A DNA stretch of 64,000 nt from the NCBI RefSeq assembly GCF_902362185.1, contig NC_044507.1, positions 14,166,544 to 14,230,543 of the forward strand, read 5' to 3'. Shown here piece after piece: positions 22,466 through 35,774 of this stretch (positions are counted from its first letter, which is position 1; each line of letters begins with the position of its first letter). The stretch comes from Chanos chanos. Lineage: Eukaryota; Chordata; Actinopteri; Gonorynchiformes; Chanidae. The notes beneath the pieces were generated by a model. The model saw nothing but the letters and a program-made list of their open reading frames with translations. It made no database searches and was not told the DNA's origin. A program made the translations under genes and the position numbers.

Positions 22466-25400
22466 TCACAGTTCCGTGTCCTCCATGCTGTCTGGATCCT
22501 CAATCGTCTCCAGTCGTCTCTTACAGGCATCCATGATCTTCTTACGCGGCCCCAGGGGAATATGAATCCCTTTGAGATCATTATCAGAGCACAGGAGCAG
22601 TGCTTCCAGGTCAATCTTTTCCCTTCTGAAGACAGGGATGAACTCATTCATGCTCTGCGTGGCCAGAAACACCTCCAGGGGACTGCTCTCTGGCTCATCA
22701 TCATCATCCAGCCCAAGCTCCACCTCATCCCAGGGCAACTCCTGCATGTTACGCTCCTGTAGGCTGTGGGCACTACCGATGCTATCCTCGTCCAGGCTGG
22801 GCGAACGCTGCAGCCGACTGCGCAAGCGCACCTTCGGAGCTTTGTCGCTACCCGCCAGGCTGCCCTCGTCTCGTGGACCGATGCCAAACAGTCCGCCGCT
22901 AACGTAGTTTCGGCGGAAAACCATGGTGCCGAGACCAGGGCGATTAAAGAGCGAGTCATGGCCTGAGTCCGTACTGATCTCTGAGTAATCGACGTCTTGT
23001 CCGTGAAGGTCTGGCTCACTGATGGCACGCGAGATGACGTCGTCATTGTCTCCGGGGAACATGTCGCGGATGTTGCGCCTTGAACGGTCTTTGGGGTTCA
23101 CGTAGGTTCCTTGTTTCAGGAACATGACGTCGTTGCCCAGCTGCAGGCCAGAGAGGGAGCGCACGCTCTTTCTCCCATCTTCGTAGATTTTGAAGGTCCC
23201 ATCGCCCTGCTTCTTTTTCTCCAGCTTTTTCTGGATCTTGGTCTTGCCCCTGGCTGTGGCATGAAGAGTAGCCTGAAGCAACAGAGAACACACAGACTCG
23301 CTGAACACAGCAATGCATAGGTGGAGTGCGGACCCTCTTAATAGTACATTTACATTCTATCAAGTCGGCAAACACCTGATTCAACTACGCAAAGACTTTG
23401 TGATTGGCGGAATCCACTAAATTTGAGCTAGTAATGTTAATATTTAAATAAAGATATTCAGTCAGTAGGTTCAAAGGGAACACTGAATGCTTTGATTGGG
23501 TTTTACATGCGTGTTAACTGACTTTCCACTAGAACTGCAGATACTCTCCCTGATCAATTGTCCATTCTGCACATTATAAATGATTGTTAAAACATAGACG
23601 TGGCTGACTTGGGAGTATGGCACGCTTATGGTGGCAGTGTTGAAATGGCGCAGCTTGCGGCTCATGGTGCTGCTGGCGTAGCTGGAGAAGCTCATGGCAT
23701 CAGATACGGAGGCTTCCTCCCTATGGAACTTGCGCTCCATACGGCGATGATGTTTCCGCTGCAGTTTAACACAGTCCTTGATGCGCCGCTCGGCATCGCG
23801 GAAGGCCCGATCTTTCAGCTTGCTGACCAGTTTAGGGTTGAGGGCTGTCTGCTTTGCAGCTATGGAGTCAAGATAGCGTACGCAGTCCATGTGGTTCTTG
23901 GTGGCTGCCATATCCAACGGTGTGTGGTAGTCATTGTCCAGACACCAGATGTTGGCACCAAATGACACCAGGAAGGACAGGCAGTTGAGATGTCCATTGG
24001 CAGCAGCTAGGTGGAGTGGTGTGTTTCCCCATATGTCACACTTATCTGGATTCCCCCTGAAATGAGACAAATAGGGGCAATCAGAGGAAAATGTCAACAA
24101 GTGTAGAAAAAACTTCAACAAGATCCATGGTCTGTCACAAACGAAAAATGATAATGAACAGGGGTGTATAAAGTACAATTAAAAGTACTCTTGCTAAAAA
24201 AGTACTCTACATAGAGTTAAACTGACAACTGTTTTGTAAACTGTAAATGAGTGACTATTTTACTCTTACCTAAATATTTTTCAGGAGGGATACTTTTACT
24301 CTACTTGGAGTACTTTTTTTTTTATTAACAGTACTTGTACTTTATACACTCCTGATAATGAAGATAAAAGATGAATGATTAATAATGCAAAGATGATAAT
24401 GACATGTCACTAGACTGAAACCACTCTGAAATATAAGCAGGATCATTTGGGTTTGATAGAATAACATGAGTTCATAAGTAAGACTGTCAGGTGTAAGCTG
24501 AAACAGGTAAGCCCTCATGATGCTGGCCCAAAATGGTCATATGCACAGACGCAAGTCCATGATTTTTTGATTATGTTTTCAGCACTGACCTGTCATCCAT
24601 GCCCTGTTCACTGGATGACAATACATTATTCATGAATTATATTTCAGCTGCAGGTGCCCCAACAGGATAATGTACAATTTTATCTCTAATTCCACATGGC
24701 TGAAAATAGATAACAGCACCACATAAGTGATGAATATGTGGTATCCTTGAATGGACATTTTTAAGTACCAATCTGAATCCATTCAGTCTGACTGCGTATC
24801 CTGAACGGTTAACAACCTCATGACCTTTGGGTCATCTCCACTGAAGTTGCAGGAGTGCAGCAGGTTGGTAATATGATCTGCTGCCCATATATGAGGTAAC
24901 TCTTCGAGTATAATCTTTCAGGGAAGACCAGATGAGTTGCACCATGTGGTCTTAGTGATGTCACACAGAATTCCATCAGTCGACGAGTGCTTAACAAAGC
25001 ACAAATGTATACAATACCATACATATTTTTACATTTATAAAAATATATAATTATGTATGGTTATAGCCAAAAACATGAATATTGTAGTTTATGAAGTGCT
25101 GGTGAAAGCACATTTGTGTAAAAATTTGCAGACTTCAAAGATATGTGGAATTTAAAAAGTCTTCTCATAAGATTTCCTGTCAGTTATATGATTGACTGAC
25201 AAGTATAAAATGAATTAGGTCTGACTTCATGAGGGCAGCCTAATGTCTATCCTTCCAAAATAAATAAAAATGACTTACTTTTGAGTGAGTAGCGTACATG
25301 GTGCTATATGGTTCCTATATGTACAGTGCATGGTTTCCTGTAAGTACTCACTGTCTTATTTTCTAAGTGACAATTCAGTCACTATACATGTTAAACTGTA

Positions 25401-27972
25401 ACTACTGCACTGTTTAAATGTAAACCCACAATGTTAAGGTTATATGAATGTCATGCATGACTCAACAAACACTATCGTTGACACTCCAGTTCAGTCTGAA
25501 TTTCACATTTACAAACAAAGCATTTCTTTTGCTTACATGCCACTGAATATGAGGTCTTTGGTATAGCATATACGTTTCCTGAATTCCCTGTGTTCTGTGG
25601 CAGAGGTGCACTGGTAAGCCTGATTAATTTTTGATGGGCTGCAGGTGAAGCCTTGCAGTAGTACATTATTGATGGCTAAAGCTGCAAGGTTTTCACAGAT
25701 AGTAGAAAAGCTATGTGCCATACTGGGAGTCAAAAGCATTGGGATTATCACCTGCAAACTATTCTGACCCTGATTTCCCCTTACTCTCTTACAAACATTA
25801 ACTACCCTGTGAAAGGTATGGTTCGTGTCATGTGCAGGGCAGCATGAGAGAAAACCCCGGCATGTCAAGTTGATTTAGTTTAACTCGGTGCTTTTGCTAC
25901 AGACTCTCAGATGAACATCCTCTTGAGAAAATGAATTACAAAGTTGAAAGTGCCTTTGAATGAGTTCAAATATAATGTGATAAATATGATGTGATATGAT
26001 TTTTCAAATTGACAAAAAGCAGAAGGGGTGGGGGGTGGGGGTGGGGGGGATGTGAACCCATATAGTTTAGAACGCAACAAAACGCTACGGTCCAGTCAAA
26101 GTACCATGAACCTGAAAAATCTGGCATCTGTATATGAGTCTGTAGCTGGGGTTTGTCCTCACTACACAAAGACATACACCATCAGCCCAGCGGGTGTCGA
26201 TAATGAAGATTACTGACAACAGTGACACAAGTCCCATGTTTCACTTCTTTTTTTCCACTTCTCCTTTATTTCTTTTCTTTTTCCTTTTTTTTTTTGCACA
26301 TGTAGTTCCATCCTTTTTTTTCCGGGTGGTGGTGGAATGGCTGAGAAGGGACTGGGAGAATTCAATGACTTAGGTACAAAATCATATTAAAAAATAAAAA
26401 AATAAAATCAGGTAGCTGCCATCCACCAGAGCATTCCCTTATCTTATGGGGACATTGCCAGTTTTCACTTTGCTTGCTCTGAGAAAAGACAGATTGTGCT
26501 ATAAAACTCTAAGGCCGTCAGCATATATCTTTCTCAAATATCTCTCGGCTGCTAACAGATGTGTGATCCGTGAACTAGAGATAAATGTGTATCGTTAACA
26601 CCATGATACAAATCAAAATGCTGATTTGTACAATTATGGCACGTATCTCACCTCACTATTTATCACTGGGAAGGATGTGTTCTCCTCTGTCCCCGTGTGC
26701 ACCGCAAACGCCCTTTGTATAGGCTAAATAAAGTAGGCTTTAATTGTGGGAAACGATGTAATCGGTAGGCAACAGCGTTTTTTGTACGCGGTTTCATTCC
26801 GCATGCACTTTCCATGTATAAAAAACAGGAATATACGAATACCAGGGAATTAAATGCACATACTGAAACTGCCACTTTCTTGTGTAAATGTGTCTTATTT
26901 CTGAACAGGTCACGGTAGGTTTGCTGTGTATGTGACTGTGCCATAGAATGTGACTTGTGACCAGAGATCTCACATATTAATGCAGCTACACATTTATGCA
27001 GTTTCAAATTTTGAAGTTTTGCCAATTAACCTCTCTCATAATGGGCCTGTCTCTTAATAACGAGGAAAACAGGTCAACCAGAAAGACTATGAAATGTGCT
27101 TTTGTGTGCCCGCTCTCTCGGTTGAGGGATGAAAACGTCCCTTTCTTTCTCCCATTAAAACAGATTAACAAAATAAAACGGTGGTACGTATGTGAATATA
27201 CAGTATACGGCGAAACAACCTGTAGCCTACATAAACGTGTCAAGTTGACGTATAGCCCGAATAGAGGGCAGTTCTCGATTTGGGAATGGGAAGACATATT
27301 TACGGATTCTATATGATGGTTTTGCAAGATGCTATAAAACTGTTTTACATAAGAGCAAATACACCCAGTTTCAGCGGATGGGAACTGTTCTGATAATTGA
27401 AACTGAACTTTTCTCTCTTTTGTCATGCTCCTTGTTCTGTATTCAGCATGTATTTGCTATGGCCTTATTAATTAAACCCACCACATACAGGGAGAGAGTT
27501 TTATCCTTGCGTTTTCAAGGCGAAAACGATGAACTCTAATTGCTCGTGCCATCACTGTCATTAACCGTAGCCCTAAGGCCTACTTTGTAGTCGTTACTGA
27601 ACTATGGGAAACTACAGGAACTTCATTACAGTTGCATTTGGGATGACCTTGCTTAATACCCTCACGGTTTACTGTTACTCGCTATCCCCTTACTGTTGTT
27701 GAGAAGGAATGCAGAAGATGGGAAAAATCATCTGCTATCTTGGAAAGTAACAGCGTATTGACCAAAGGCAGTGAAATACCTCCTGGCAAACTTGTTTAAG
27801 AAACTCACCCCCTCCCTACGATAAGTCGTAGCGCCTCCAAGTTGCCGTGATAGGCGGCCCATAGTGTCGGTGTCATTCCATCTTCGTCTGGAGCGTTTAA
27901 GTCCTTCCGCGTTGCCTCTTTCAACAAGTCAAGGTAGCCATCTCGTGCTGCCTTGTGATATTTGTCATTCAT
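22466..27972 (-). CDS. ush1g: USH1G scaffold protein SANS
   Basis: SANS is the ankyrin/SAM scaffold that links harmonin, cadherin-23 and motor proteins at stereocilia tip links; human mutations cause Usher syndrome 1G. Three coding exons: 27809-27972, 23609-24056, 22466-23272; phases close for 472 aa (human 461). Seen: start [20 protein letters not shown], ankyrin repeats over about residues 1-125 ([40 protein letters not shown]), a basic central region, the conserved [20 protein letters not shown] block, [20 protein letters not shown], a SAM domain about 400-458 ([19 protein letters not shown]) and the C-terminal PDZ ligand DTEL. All of these match human SANS closely. The intron between exons 2 and 3 falls after VPYSQ. 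Head-to-head with otop2, 2.1 kb between starts; the human genes are also adjacent. Confidence 0.95.
24159..24354. mobile_element. Short hAT-type MITE
   Basis: A 196-bp element with inverted ends (left CAGGGGTGTATAAAGTAC, right reading inward CAGGAGTGTATAAAGTAC) and perfect 8-bp target duplications ATAATGAA at 24151-24158 and 24355-24362. It has several AGTACT motifs near each end, possibly transposase-binding sites, and no coding capacity. It lies in intron 1 of ush1g. The perfect duplication and near-identical ends suggest a fairly recent insertion. Confidence 0.92.
24363..27808. other. Most of ush1g intron 1
   Basis: AT-rich intronic sequence. Contains a G-rich run at 26026-26050 and pyrimidine tracts at 26240-26300. 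Short open frames near 26.7-27.4 kb are not similar to known proteins. No second element or RNA gene recognised. Confidence 0.4.
26026..26050 (+). repeat. G-rich run, possible G-quadruplex
   Basis: Runs of four to seven G separated by single T residues, in ush1g intron 1. The spacing fits a four-tract G-quadruplex on the + strand, i.e. the non-coding strand of ush1g. Confidence 0.6.
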
Positions 27973-29096
27973 GATGATTTCGGACCTCAGCCCCCATTCT
28001 TTTAGTTTGTTATTAGTCTGGTGCAGTGGGTGGGAAAGTCAGTCCTCCGCTGATAGCAGTAAGACACATTCCGAGCCCAACAAAGTCAACACATCAACCG
28101 GTGGCGCGGTTTCCACGGACACCCGAACTGCTCGTTAGAGAGGGAGTGGTTTAGGAAAAAAAATCACCTCACGGTTCAAGACAATAACTGTGTGTTCATG
28201 CAGAACAGAAAGTCTACAAGGGTATCAATAAAGGCGCAGAAAAACAAAATGTATTCAAAGCTTATTCACTGGTAATGTTTTCTGAGGGTATTTTCCAAAG
28301 GCATTCCTTTTATTTCATTATTTGTATGTAAACCTAATGTGTAACCTCTGTTTTCATCACTAACATGCGGGTGGCTGTGAACACGTTTAAATGTGTAAAT
28401 TGGTTATTTGATATTCAGTTTATTAATGACTACTCGTTAGTTTCCAAAGCATTACACGTGTGGTAACACGTATAAAGGCTGAAAGTAATAAAATAATTTT
28501 TAAAATCGGACAAAATCAAACTGGAGTGTTAGTTATATCAGATAAGATGCTTATCATATATAGGGGCATATCAAAGTTTTCTCATAGTTATGCTAGCATT
28601 CTTGGAATACAGAGAACCTGTGATCTCACAATCAATACTTCACTTAAAGAGAATTCTAGGAAAGAAATAAAGAGACAAAATATTATTTAGTCACATTATA
28701 GGCTAATTGGTCAAAAACCACAGAAATGCTTTCAAACTGCTCAGTCATCAAATGTTAAACTCTCAGCAAGGTTAGTTGATAGTTTTTATATGTTATATTG
28801 TGCAAGTTACAATGCATAGTTGCATAGTGGACAATGCATAGTCCATCATAATTCGTTAGATAAGGCAATCATATCTAATTGCCTGTACAATGGTTCATGT
28901 AGTGTTTCCACTGGAGTTAAACGAGTCTCATTTGTTATTCTCAGGATGTTCAAGTGCAGAAACACAGTTAATATGGTGGGAGAGTTGTCAGATGCTTATT
29001 TATTTATTTTTTTCACGGCCAGTTTATGACATTGTGGTTTCATATCTTGTTCACGTAACTTTGTGGTTACTGTAAATCAAAGTGCCACTGGTGTGC
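27973..29096. other. Intergenic: ush1g promoter side
   Basis: The ush1g 5' UTR and promoter should lie just above 27972. The stretch from about 28200 to 29090 is AT-rich and without recognisable features. Confidence 0.4.
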
Positions 29097-29104
29097 TATA
29101 AAAG
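29097..29104 (+). promoter_or_regulatory. TATA box of otop2
   Basis: TATAAAAG followed, at the distance expected for initiation (about 29127), by a GC-richer stretch that ends in a perfect splice donor CTTCAG|gtaagttc at 29160. This is the arrangement of a TATA promoter plus a short non-coding first exon. The first coding exon of otop2 has an acceptor at 30105 just before its ATG, which needs such an upstream exon. Confidence 0.6.
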
Positions 29105-29126
29105 CCATGCGGGGACAACACTCTCC

Positions 29127-29160
29127 ACCACTGAAGAACTTCCCTCGCACAACTCTTCAG
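29127..29160 (+). other. Probable non-coding first exon of otop2
   Basis: Starts about 23-30 bp after the TATA box and ends at donor CAG|gtaagt. It would join to 30106 (acceptor gaatccag), leaving CAAG before the start ATG at 30110. The 5' edge is an estimate. Confidence 0.5.
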
Positions 29161-30109
29161 GTAAGTTCACTGGCAAAGCTGTATGTAGCATTATGTGCAG
29201 ACATACTTCTCATATCCTGCAATACTTTACAATACAGAAGGCTTTATCACTGAGGGTCTTTTCATTGGATTTGTTTAGTTAACTGCAACGCCAGGCCAAA
29301 GGAGTAGTAGTATTGTTAAATTCACGGCTATGCACCGAGAATTGTTTGAACACAGATGAACAGCCTATTATATGAGAAGAGACGCAACATATTTAATGGG
29401 AGGTTGAGCTATAACCCTGTAAGAAGAGGAGTGAAATTTATTCAGTATTGTGGATGTAAGTTCACAGAAAAAAACTGTGATCTATCTCTCAACTTCGGTG
29501 AAAAGGATTTTTTTTTTTTAACTGAGAAACAGCCTAATATTTATTTATGACTCAGACCTACAGCTGGTTTATTTGTTCGATCATTTACATCATTACGGTG
29601 TAGAATAGAATCCCAGAGAAACCGTATCCATCAAATACTGTTATCAGTGTAGTGTATCCCCATTGGTTGGAGTTGGTCCAATGCAAGCAAGATGAATTTA
29701 AGCATGTTGGCCCATGATAACTGTTCGAGCTTTCATGATTTGCTGTCAGTTTGTAAAACTACAGTGCTTTTGTGAAGCTGTCAGATGTGGGTTATAAGGA
29801 AGATTAGGTAATGTGCTGCTAGTGAGGAAGGTTTACAGATGATTGACTGACTGGATCCAGACATATATCAGTTCTGAACAGCAAAAATTAAAAAGAAAAA
29901 AAAGAAGTTTCTACGTATATTTGTATTCACTGGAATACTGTCCTCAGTGATATCCATTATAGGGTGGTCACTTATAAGAATCCTCCTTCCACTTGGAATC
30001 TCAAATTTGAGTCAAAGAGAAGAACAAATTATTCTGAAGACACTCCGAGGTGTTTGAGGTGAGACTAACCATGGTTTTATCTCTGGGACTTTCCTCTGAA
30101 TCCAGCAAG

Positions 30110-32838
30110 ATGACTACAGAGGACAAAGTAGAAGCTAAAGAGACCCATGCCTCCGCCCTCCACGACAGTGTCCGGGCAGAGATCTCAAGACGCATGCCCA
30201 GCATAGCGTTATCCATCGGAGGGTGCACCGTACACGAGAAGGGTCGGAACTGGGGAAGGCTTCTATCTGGGCTCATCGCTGTCAATGTTATCATTCTGGG
30301 CTCTGCCCTTGTGAGTGGCAGTGTCTTCAATAAGGTGGCTATCACACCTACCCATCTGCAGATCTTCCTCACAGTTCTCATCATCCTCACCACCATCTGG
30401 ATGCTCTACTATTCAGCCTACACCTCTCGGGAAGACCATGCCGTGCTCTACAAAGATGGACACGCTGGCCCTATCTGGCTCCGAGGTAAGACTGATTTGC
30501 TTCATCAAAATTTACCTCAGAATTGTACAAGAATGGCCATAAAGTCTGTGAAATTCTTCATAAATGTCTTGTCAAATAGAATGTCTGACAGCATGAAAAT
30601 CAAGCATGAGTTCTGATATATATTTTTTTTCTGCAATAATATGTATTTGCTTATTATTTGTATTTATTTAACCAGGCGGACTAGTGTTATTTGGGCTGTG
30701 CAGTCTTATCATGGATGTCTTTAAGATTGCTAACTACGTGGGTTATCTTCACTGTGAGTCTGCTGTGAAGATCATCTTTCCCTCTGTACAGGCTGTGTTT
30801 ATGCTTGTTCAGGTATGATATTACTACTACACTTCCAGCACTCAAAGTACAGAAAATAACTACAGTTATGTGAGCAAAGTATGGATGTAATATGGATTTT
30901 CTTAATGTTCTGTTCTTTATGGAATTTCAGACATACTTTCTCTGGATTCATGCAAAAGATTGTGTACAGCTACAAAGGAACATTACACGGTATGCAGAGC
31001 TGTCTTGATCTACTTGCAAATTTTTCATAGAATCTGAATGATCTAAACATTGGATATAAAGCAATGTGAAAATGTCACAATGACATAGCTGGTAATCTGT
31101 GCCTAACTGAGTAGCGCCCCAGTGTACAGCAAGCAGGAATATAATAACTGGTTTGTTCGATTTTTTCTTTTTTTTTTGAAACCTAAAACTCAGACTTGAT
31201 TCTTGGGCGACACATACAACGAACAAAAAGGGACATGTTACTCATACCTGTTTTAATGTTGTATAATACTTTGCTTAGTCTTCCGCTGTTTATCTGCCCC
31301 TTTGTCACTGTCGCTCTCTCTCTCCTCTACTCTTTGTACAGCTGTGGTTTGATGCTGACCTTGTCCACTAACCTAATGTTGTGGATGACGGCAGTTACAG
31401 AGGAGTCCCTGCACCAGACAGTGGTTCCCAACACTAACCATTCTGTAGCTCCTCGCACCATGGCTATAAAAGGTAACCTGAGGAGTTTACAGAAAAGAGT
31501 CTGTCTGTTTCGATTTCTCTTCAGTAATTTGTTGTTCAAGAACAGACTTCTGAATTTTAATGTTTTTTGAATTTCCATTGTACTTCAGTTTCATAGATCC
31601 CCATGTACAGTTCAACGAGCTGTCAACCCTAACTCAGTTGTTTTTTCTTTTTTTTTTTTTCAGCCGGTGGTGGAAACAGTGAGTGTGAGTGCAGTCATAC
31701 AGCTTGTGGCATTTTTGAACAGGCATACTACTACCTCTACCCTTTCAACATTGAGTACAGCCTCTTTGCCTCAGCCATGGCTTATGTCATGTGGAAAAAT
31801 GTGGGTCGCCTCGTTGATCAACATAACCACTACCCTCACCTCCGTTTCAGACTGCAGGACGTGCTGGTCGGACCGGCACTTGGGCTGATTGTTATAGTGG
31901 TGGGTCTGGCAACATTTGTGGTGTATGAGGTGGATGTGACAGCTCACGACGAAGGGAAGCGAATCAGGGCATTGACAATGCATTACATCACAACCCTGGT
32001 GGTTATTATACTCATGTCAATTGCCACGATAGCAGGTTGCATCATCTACCGGTTGGACCAGAGGGATCACGTATCAGGCAAGAACCCCACCCGACGCCTC
32101 GACGTGGGTCTTCTCTGTGGAGCCTCCATAGGCCAATTTCTTATCTGCTATTTCACCGTAGTGGCTGTGGTGGCATCAGGGGTGATGGGTCACCTTAGTG
32201 CTCTGAACTTAGTTTGTTCCCTATTCACTATCATCCAGCTGGGTGTCCAGAACGTCTTTATCATCGAGGGCCTCCACAGAGAACCATTCCATGAAACAAA
32301 TGATGACTCTGTCTTCTCCAATGCTGTTGCTGTGAACTCTCATGAAAGCGCATCTCACAAGCCTTCAGATATAATAGGAGAGACAAAGTCAAACATTTAT
32401 GTTATAACAGACACAACCCACAACCATGGACACACTCAAGCCCAGCCACATCAACTCACCTGGAAAAGAAGATTACTCAAAGAGATCTGTGCCTTCCTGC
32501 TGCTCAGCAACGTCACCGTAAGTTCCCTTTGCATTCTCGTAGAATTCAGAATAGAGGTTAATGTGAAGGGAGTTGGTCTTGCCTTTTCATTGTTACTGCT
32601 GTATCTCAGCGGGTTTTTATTGTGAAGGATTTAGAGTCTGACATCATAAATGTATTTACGTTCACAGCTTTGGATCATTCCAGCTTTTGGTGCCCGTCCC
32701 CAGTTTGATGATCCCATTGGAGTAGAGATTTACAACTATAACACGTGGGTAGCGGTGGTGAATATTGGACTACCTTTTGGGATTTTCTACCGAATGCACT
32801 CAGTGGCCAGTCTTTTTGAGGTCTACTTAACTTCCTGA
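30110..32838 (+). CDS. otop2: Otopetrin-2 proton channel
   Basis: Otopetrins are dimeric 12-span proton channels of the plasma membrane; OTOP2 is epithelial. Six coding exons: 30110-30485, 30676-30812, 30931-30989, 31342-31472, 31664-32517, 32668-32838; phases close for 575 aa (human OTOP2 562). Matches human OTOP2 at HAGPIWLRGG, LIMDVFK, AKDCV, YYYLYPFNIEYSLFAS, YVMWKNVGR, KNPTRRLDV, NVFIIEGLHR, IMPAFGARP-like IIPAFGARP and the C-terminal GIFYRMHSVASLFEVYLTS. Start: the ATG at 30110 lies four bases after a strong acceptor. An ATG at 30071 is also in frame (VLSLGLSSESSKM), but the pyrimidine-rich run there looks like intron. Human OTOP2 and OTOP3 are both beside USH1G; only one otopetrin is present here. 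Its end resembles OTOP2 rather than OTOP3. Followed tail-to-tail by hid1. Confidence 0.94.
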
Positions 32839-35202
32839 ATGCCTTTTTTCATGTGAAACTACATGGCCATGATATTACAATCACTGTATAAATACATACT
32901 GTACTTAACAGTACCTTTTTATAATTGTTTTAAAGATTGTCTTTTATCTTCCAAAACAATGCCATTTAGTGTAGAATAGCATTCATGTGAGCAGGTACAC
33001 TGATTAATGATATACTAACATAACACACACACATTGGGACAGTTCTCTGATGAGTATTTACTGATTTTTGGCTGAATTGTAAATTAAGATAAGCTAAGGT
33101 TGCTGAGAGCCGAGACTGCCAGTGATGTACTGAGTACTTTATCTGGGCTTAACATTGTGGTAAATGCATGGTGCCAACACTGGCATAATGTCCAATGCCA
33201 CAGAACACAGACTGTGAATATCTGGTCTAAAAGGAACTACTATGGGAAAACTATGAGAAATACTATGAGAATACTTTGGGAAGTACTATGAAATACTTTG
33301 GGAACACTGAATCCAAGAGACCTATATGCAGGATTTCACCTGTGAGGTGAAATTAATGAATAAACTAGAAAAATAACCAAATGTCCTGGAGGAATGACTG
33401 CAGTATCAGGGATGAGAATGTATGAGTTGAGTTTCAGCTTTTGTTTGTGCCATTCCAGAAAAGTTTATCCAGTGTGTGAGAAATACATGCAAACATACCT
33501 CATTTTCCACATCATAACCTTTTTTTGTTTCTTCTTCTTTTTTGTTTCTTCTTTTGCTTTGATATATATGATATATATTCTGATATATCTACTGTCAACT
33601 GTGAATGTGTTTGTAAGTATGAGAAGTATGTCTTTTCATTTTCAGGATATGTTCTTTAATAAAGAATTATGATCATATGAATTTTGTGTGATGGATATAA
33701 TCAACACAAATGATCTCATAAAAGACTCCCAACATGGGATCCAAGATCTGTATCTTCCCCAACAACTGATAGCCATAAATCAGTGAAGATATTAATTCAT
33801 AAAAGAGTCTGTATGTTCTCAAATGTACCTTTAAATGACTTTTTAAATGGCAGCTGAATTATGCAGCAAGAACCCTCACCCATATTCATACAGGAGATTC
33901 ACGTTTTCAGTGAATATTTAACTTTGTTTCAGCATTCCCACCAGGCCAGTAAATTGAAACATTCTTCCTCTTTCCATCTCAGCTTTTATGGTTGCTTAAT
34001 TTTTTTATTATGCTGATACAAAGAGCACATGAAGTCCCCTGTCAAAGCAAAGTGTTCTGTTGAGGACATTATTTATTTGACCCATATTTAAAAGTGATGG
34101 GAAGAGTGTCATGATTTAATGACCAGTAACAGCCACTGGTTCCGATCATCTGTGAAATAAACACTTCAAAAGATGTTTGAGATCAGATATGAATATTTTA
34201 TGATAGCGTTTCATATATTAAGACAGAAATACTACTGTAAACATCAAGCATTGTATTTACACATTGGGCGCCATATTAACAAAACTGATATACAGACAAA
34301 AATATACGTATACAGGTACATCATAATTTATTTTCATCTAACATGTAGCAAATGACAAGTGCTAAAATGCTAATAGTCAAACTGGGTTGGAATACTGAAA
34401 CAATCTTTTTTTGTTTTCATTTGGTCTCCATTCTCTGTCCTTTCATCACTGACTCAAAGCGTACTTAAAATGTCATTTTTCTGTTTCTGGCAAAAAAGAA
34501 AAAAATGATATCCATCATTCAAACAAAACAATAAAAGTACTAACACCATATGAAAGAGGGCAGACTTATAGCTTACACAAAAAATACGTTCTAATAATTT
34601 TATGTAAAAGCTTACACAATGCTGTCCTCTTGTGGTAGTTCCATTGCAATACTTAGTCCCACATTGACACAAGCACATCAATGCCAAAGAAGAAATTAGA
34701 GACCATATGAAGTTCTCAGACTCACAATCTTTGCATCAAAATAAAATGTATGTCCTGTACATATTCGTAAACATATTATATTAAGCATTTACATTAAACC
34801 CACAGTACAGAGAATCAATCGGTACAAACTCTTGTACAGTCTTGATAGTCTAAGCTATAGGACATTCTGTCGTCCAGCTATCTAAGAGTTGTAAGACTGA
34901 TTTATAGCTAGCTTAATCTGGCATATACAAACCAGCTTCATCAAGTGGTCCATTAGTGCCAGGCCATGTGATGTCATGGCCGCAGAAACAGTATCCAGGT
35001 CTCCGGCATGTGAAATTTAACACTCTACACTACATTTCCCATCGTACCTCTACAAACTAAGGAAATTGAGGAAGCAGGATAAATATGATGATGAGACAGG
35101 CTGAGGACTGATGACTGTATGGGTGCCAGAGTGGGAGGAGTTAAGGACAGAGGTACCACCCACTCTCTTTTTCAGTCCATAGAGGAACACTTGACCTTTT
35201 GC
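32839..35202. other. Convergent 3' flanks of otop2 and hid1
   Basis: Holds the otop2 3' UTR (possible poly(A) signal at 33658) and the hid1 3' UTR on the other strand. A short set of imperfect repeats of the type tactatgagaa / tactttgggaa lies at 33236-33312. No gene seen. Confidence 0.4.
33658..33663 (+). promoter_or_regulatory. Possible poly(A) signal of otop2
   Basis: AATAAA 820 bp after the otop2 stop codon, followed by TG-rich sequence (ttttgtgtgatgg) as expected of a cleavage region. Confidence 0.45.
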
Positions 35203-35690
35203 CTACATCCTCTGGATCTCGAACAGACGCACATCCGTATCATACCAGATTGGAGGGTCCACATTTCTATTGCAAAACAACAAACCTCACTTAGTCCATG
35301 CACATTCACTTTTAATGCCACCAAAAACAGAATTATTTGTACACTACAATAAACAACTATGATTTTAATAGATGCTAAGATTGGTAAGGAACTAAATTTG
35401 AATAAGCACTCCCATGCTAGATTGCAAGTCAAAGATGCACTCACCGCAGATAGACCACTCCCCACATATACGTGCGGAACCACATGGCAGTGCCTGCATT
35501 GGCCTGGTACTTTCTGATGAGGATTGGGTGTGGCACAGGCAGCAAACCCACTAGTGTGCCATGCTGCAGGAACTTGAGTATCTCTGATTCATCTGTCAGT
35601 CCCCTTGAGAAACACAAATACTGACATAAGACTTAAAGACAGAGACACTCAGAGACAAACAGACATAAAGGGACAGACAGAAAGAAAGGC

Positions 35691-35774
<84 letters not shown>

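Noticed and set aside
30071-30109. Upstream in-frame ATG for otop2
   Set aside because: The stretch reads as a pyrimidine-rich intron end finishing in ccag, directly before the ATG at 30110. Kept only as an alternative.
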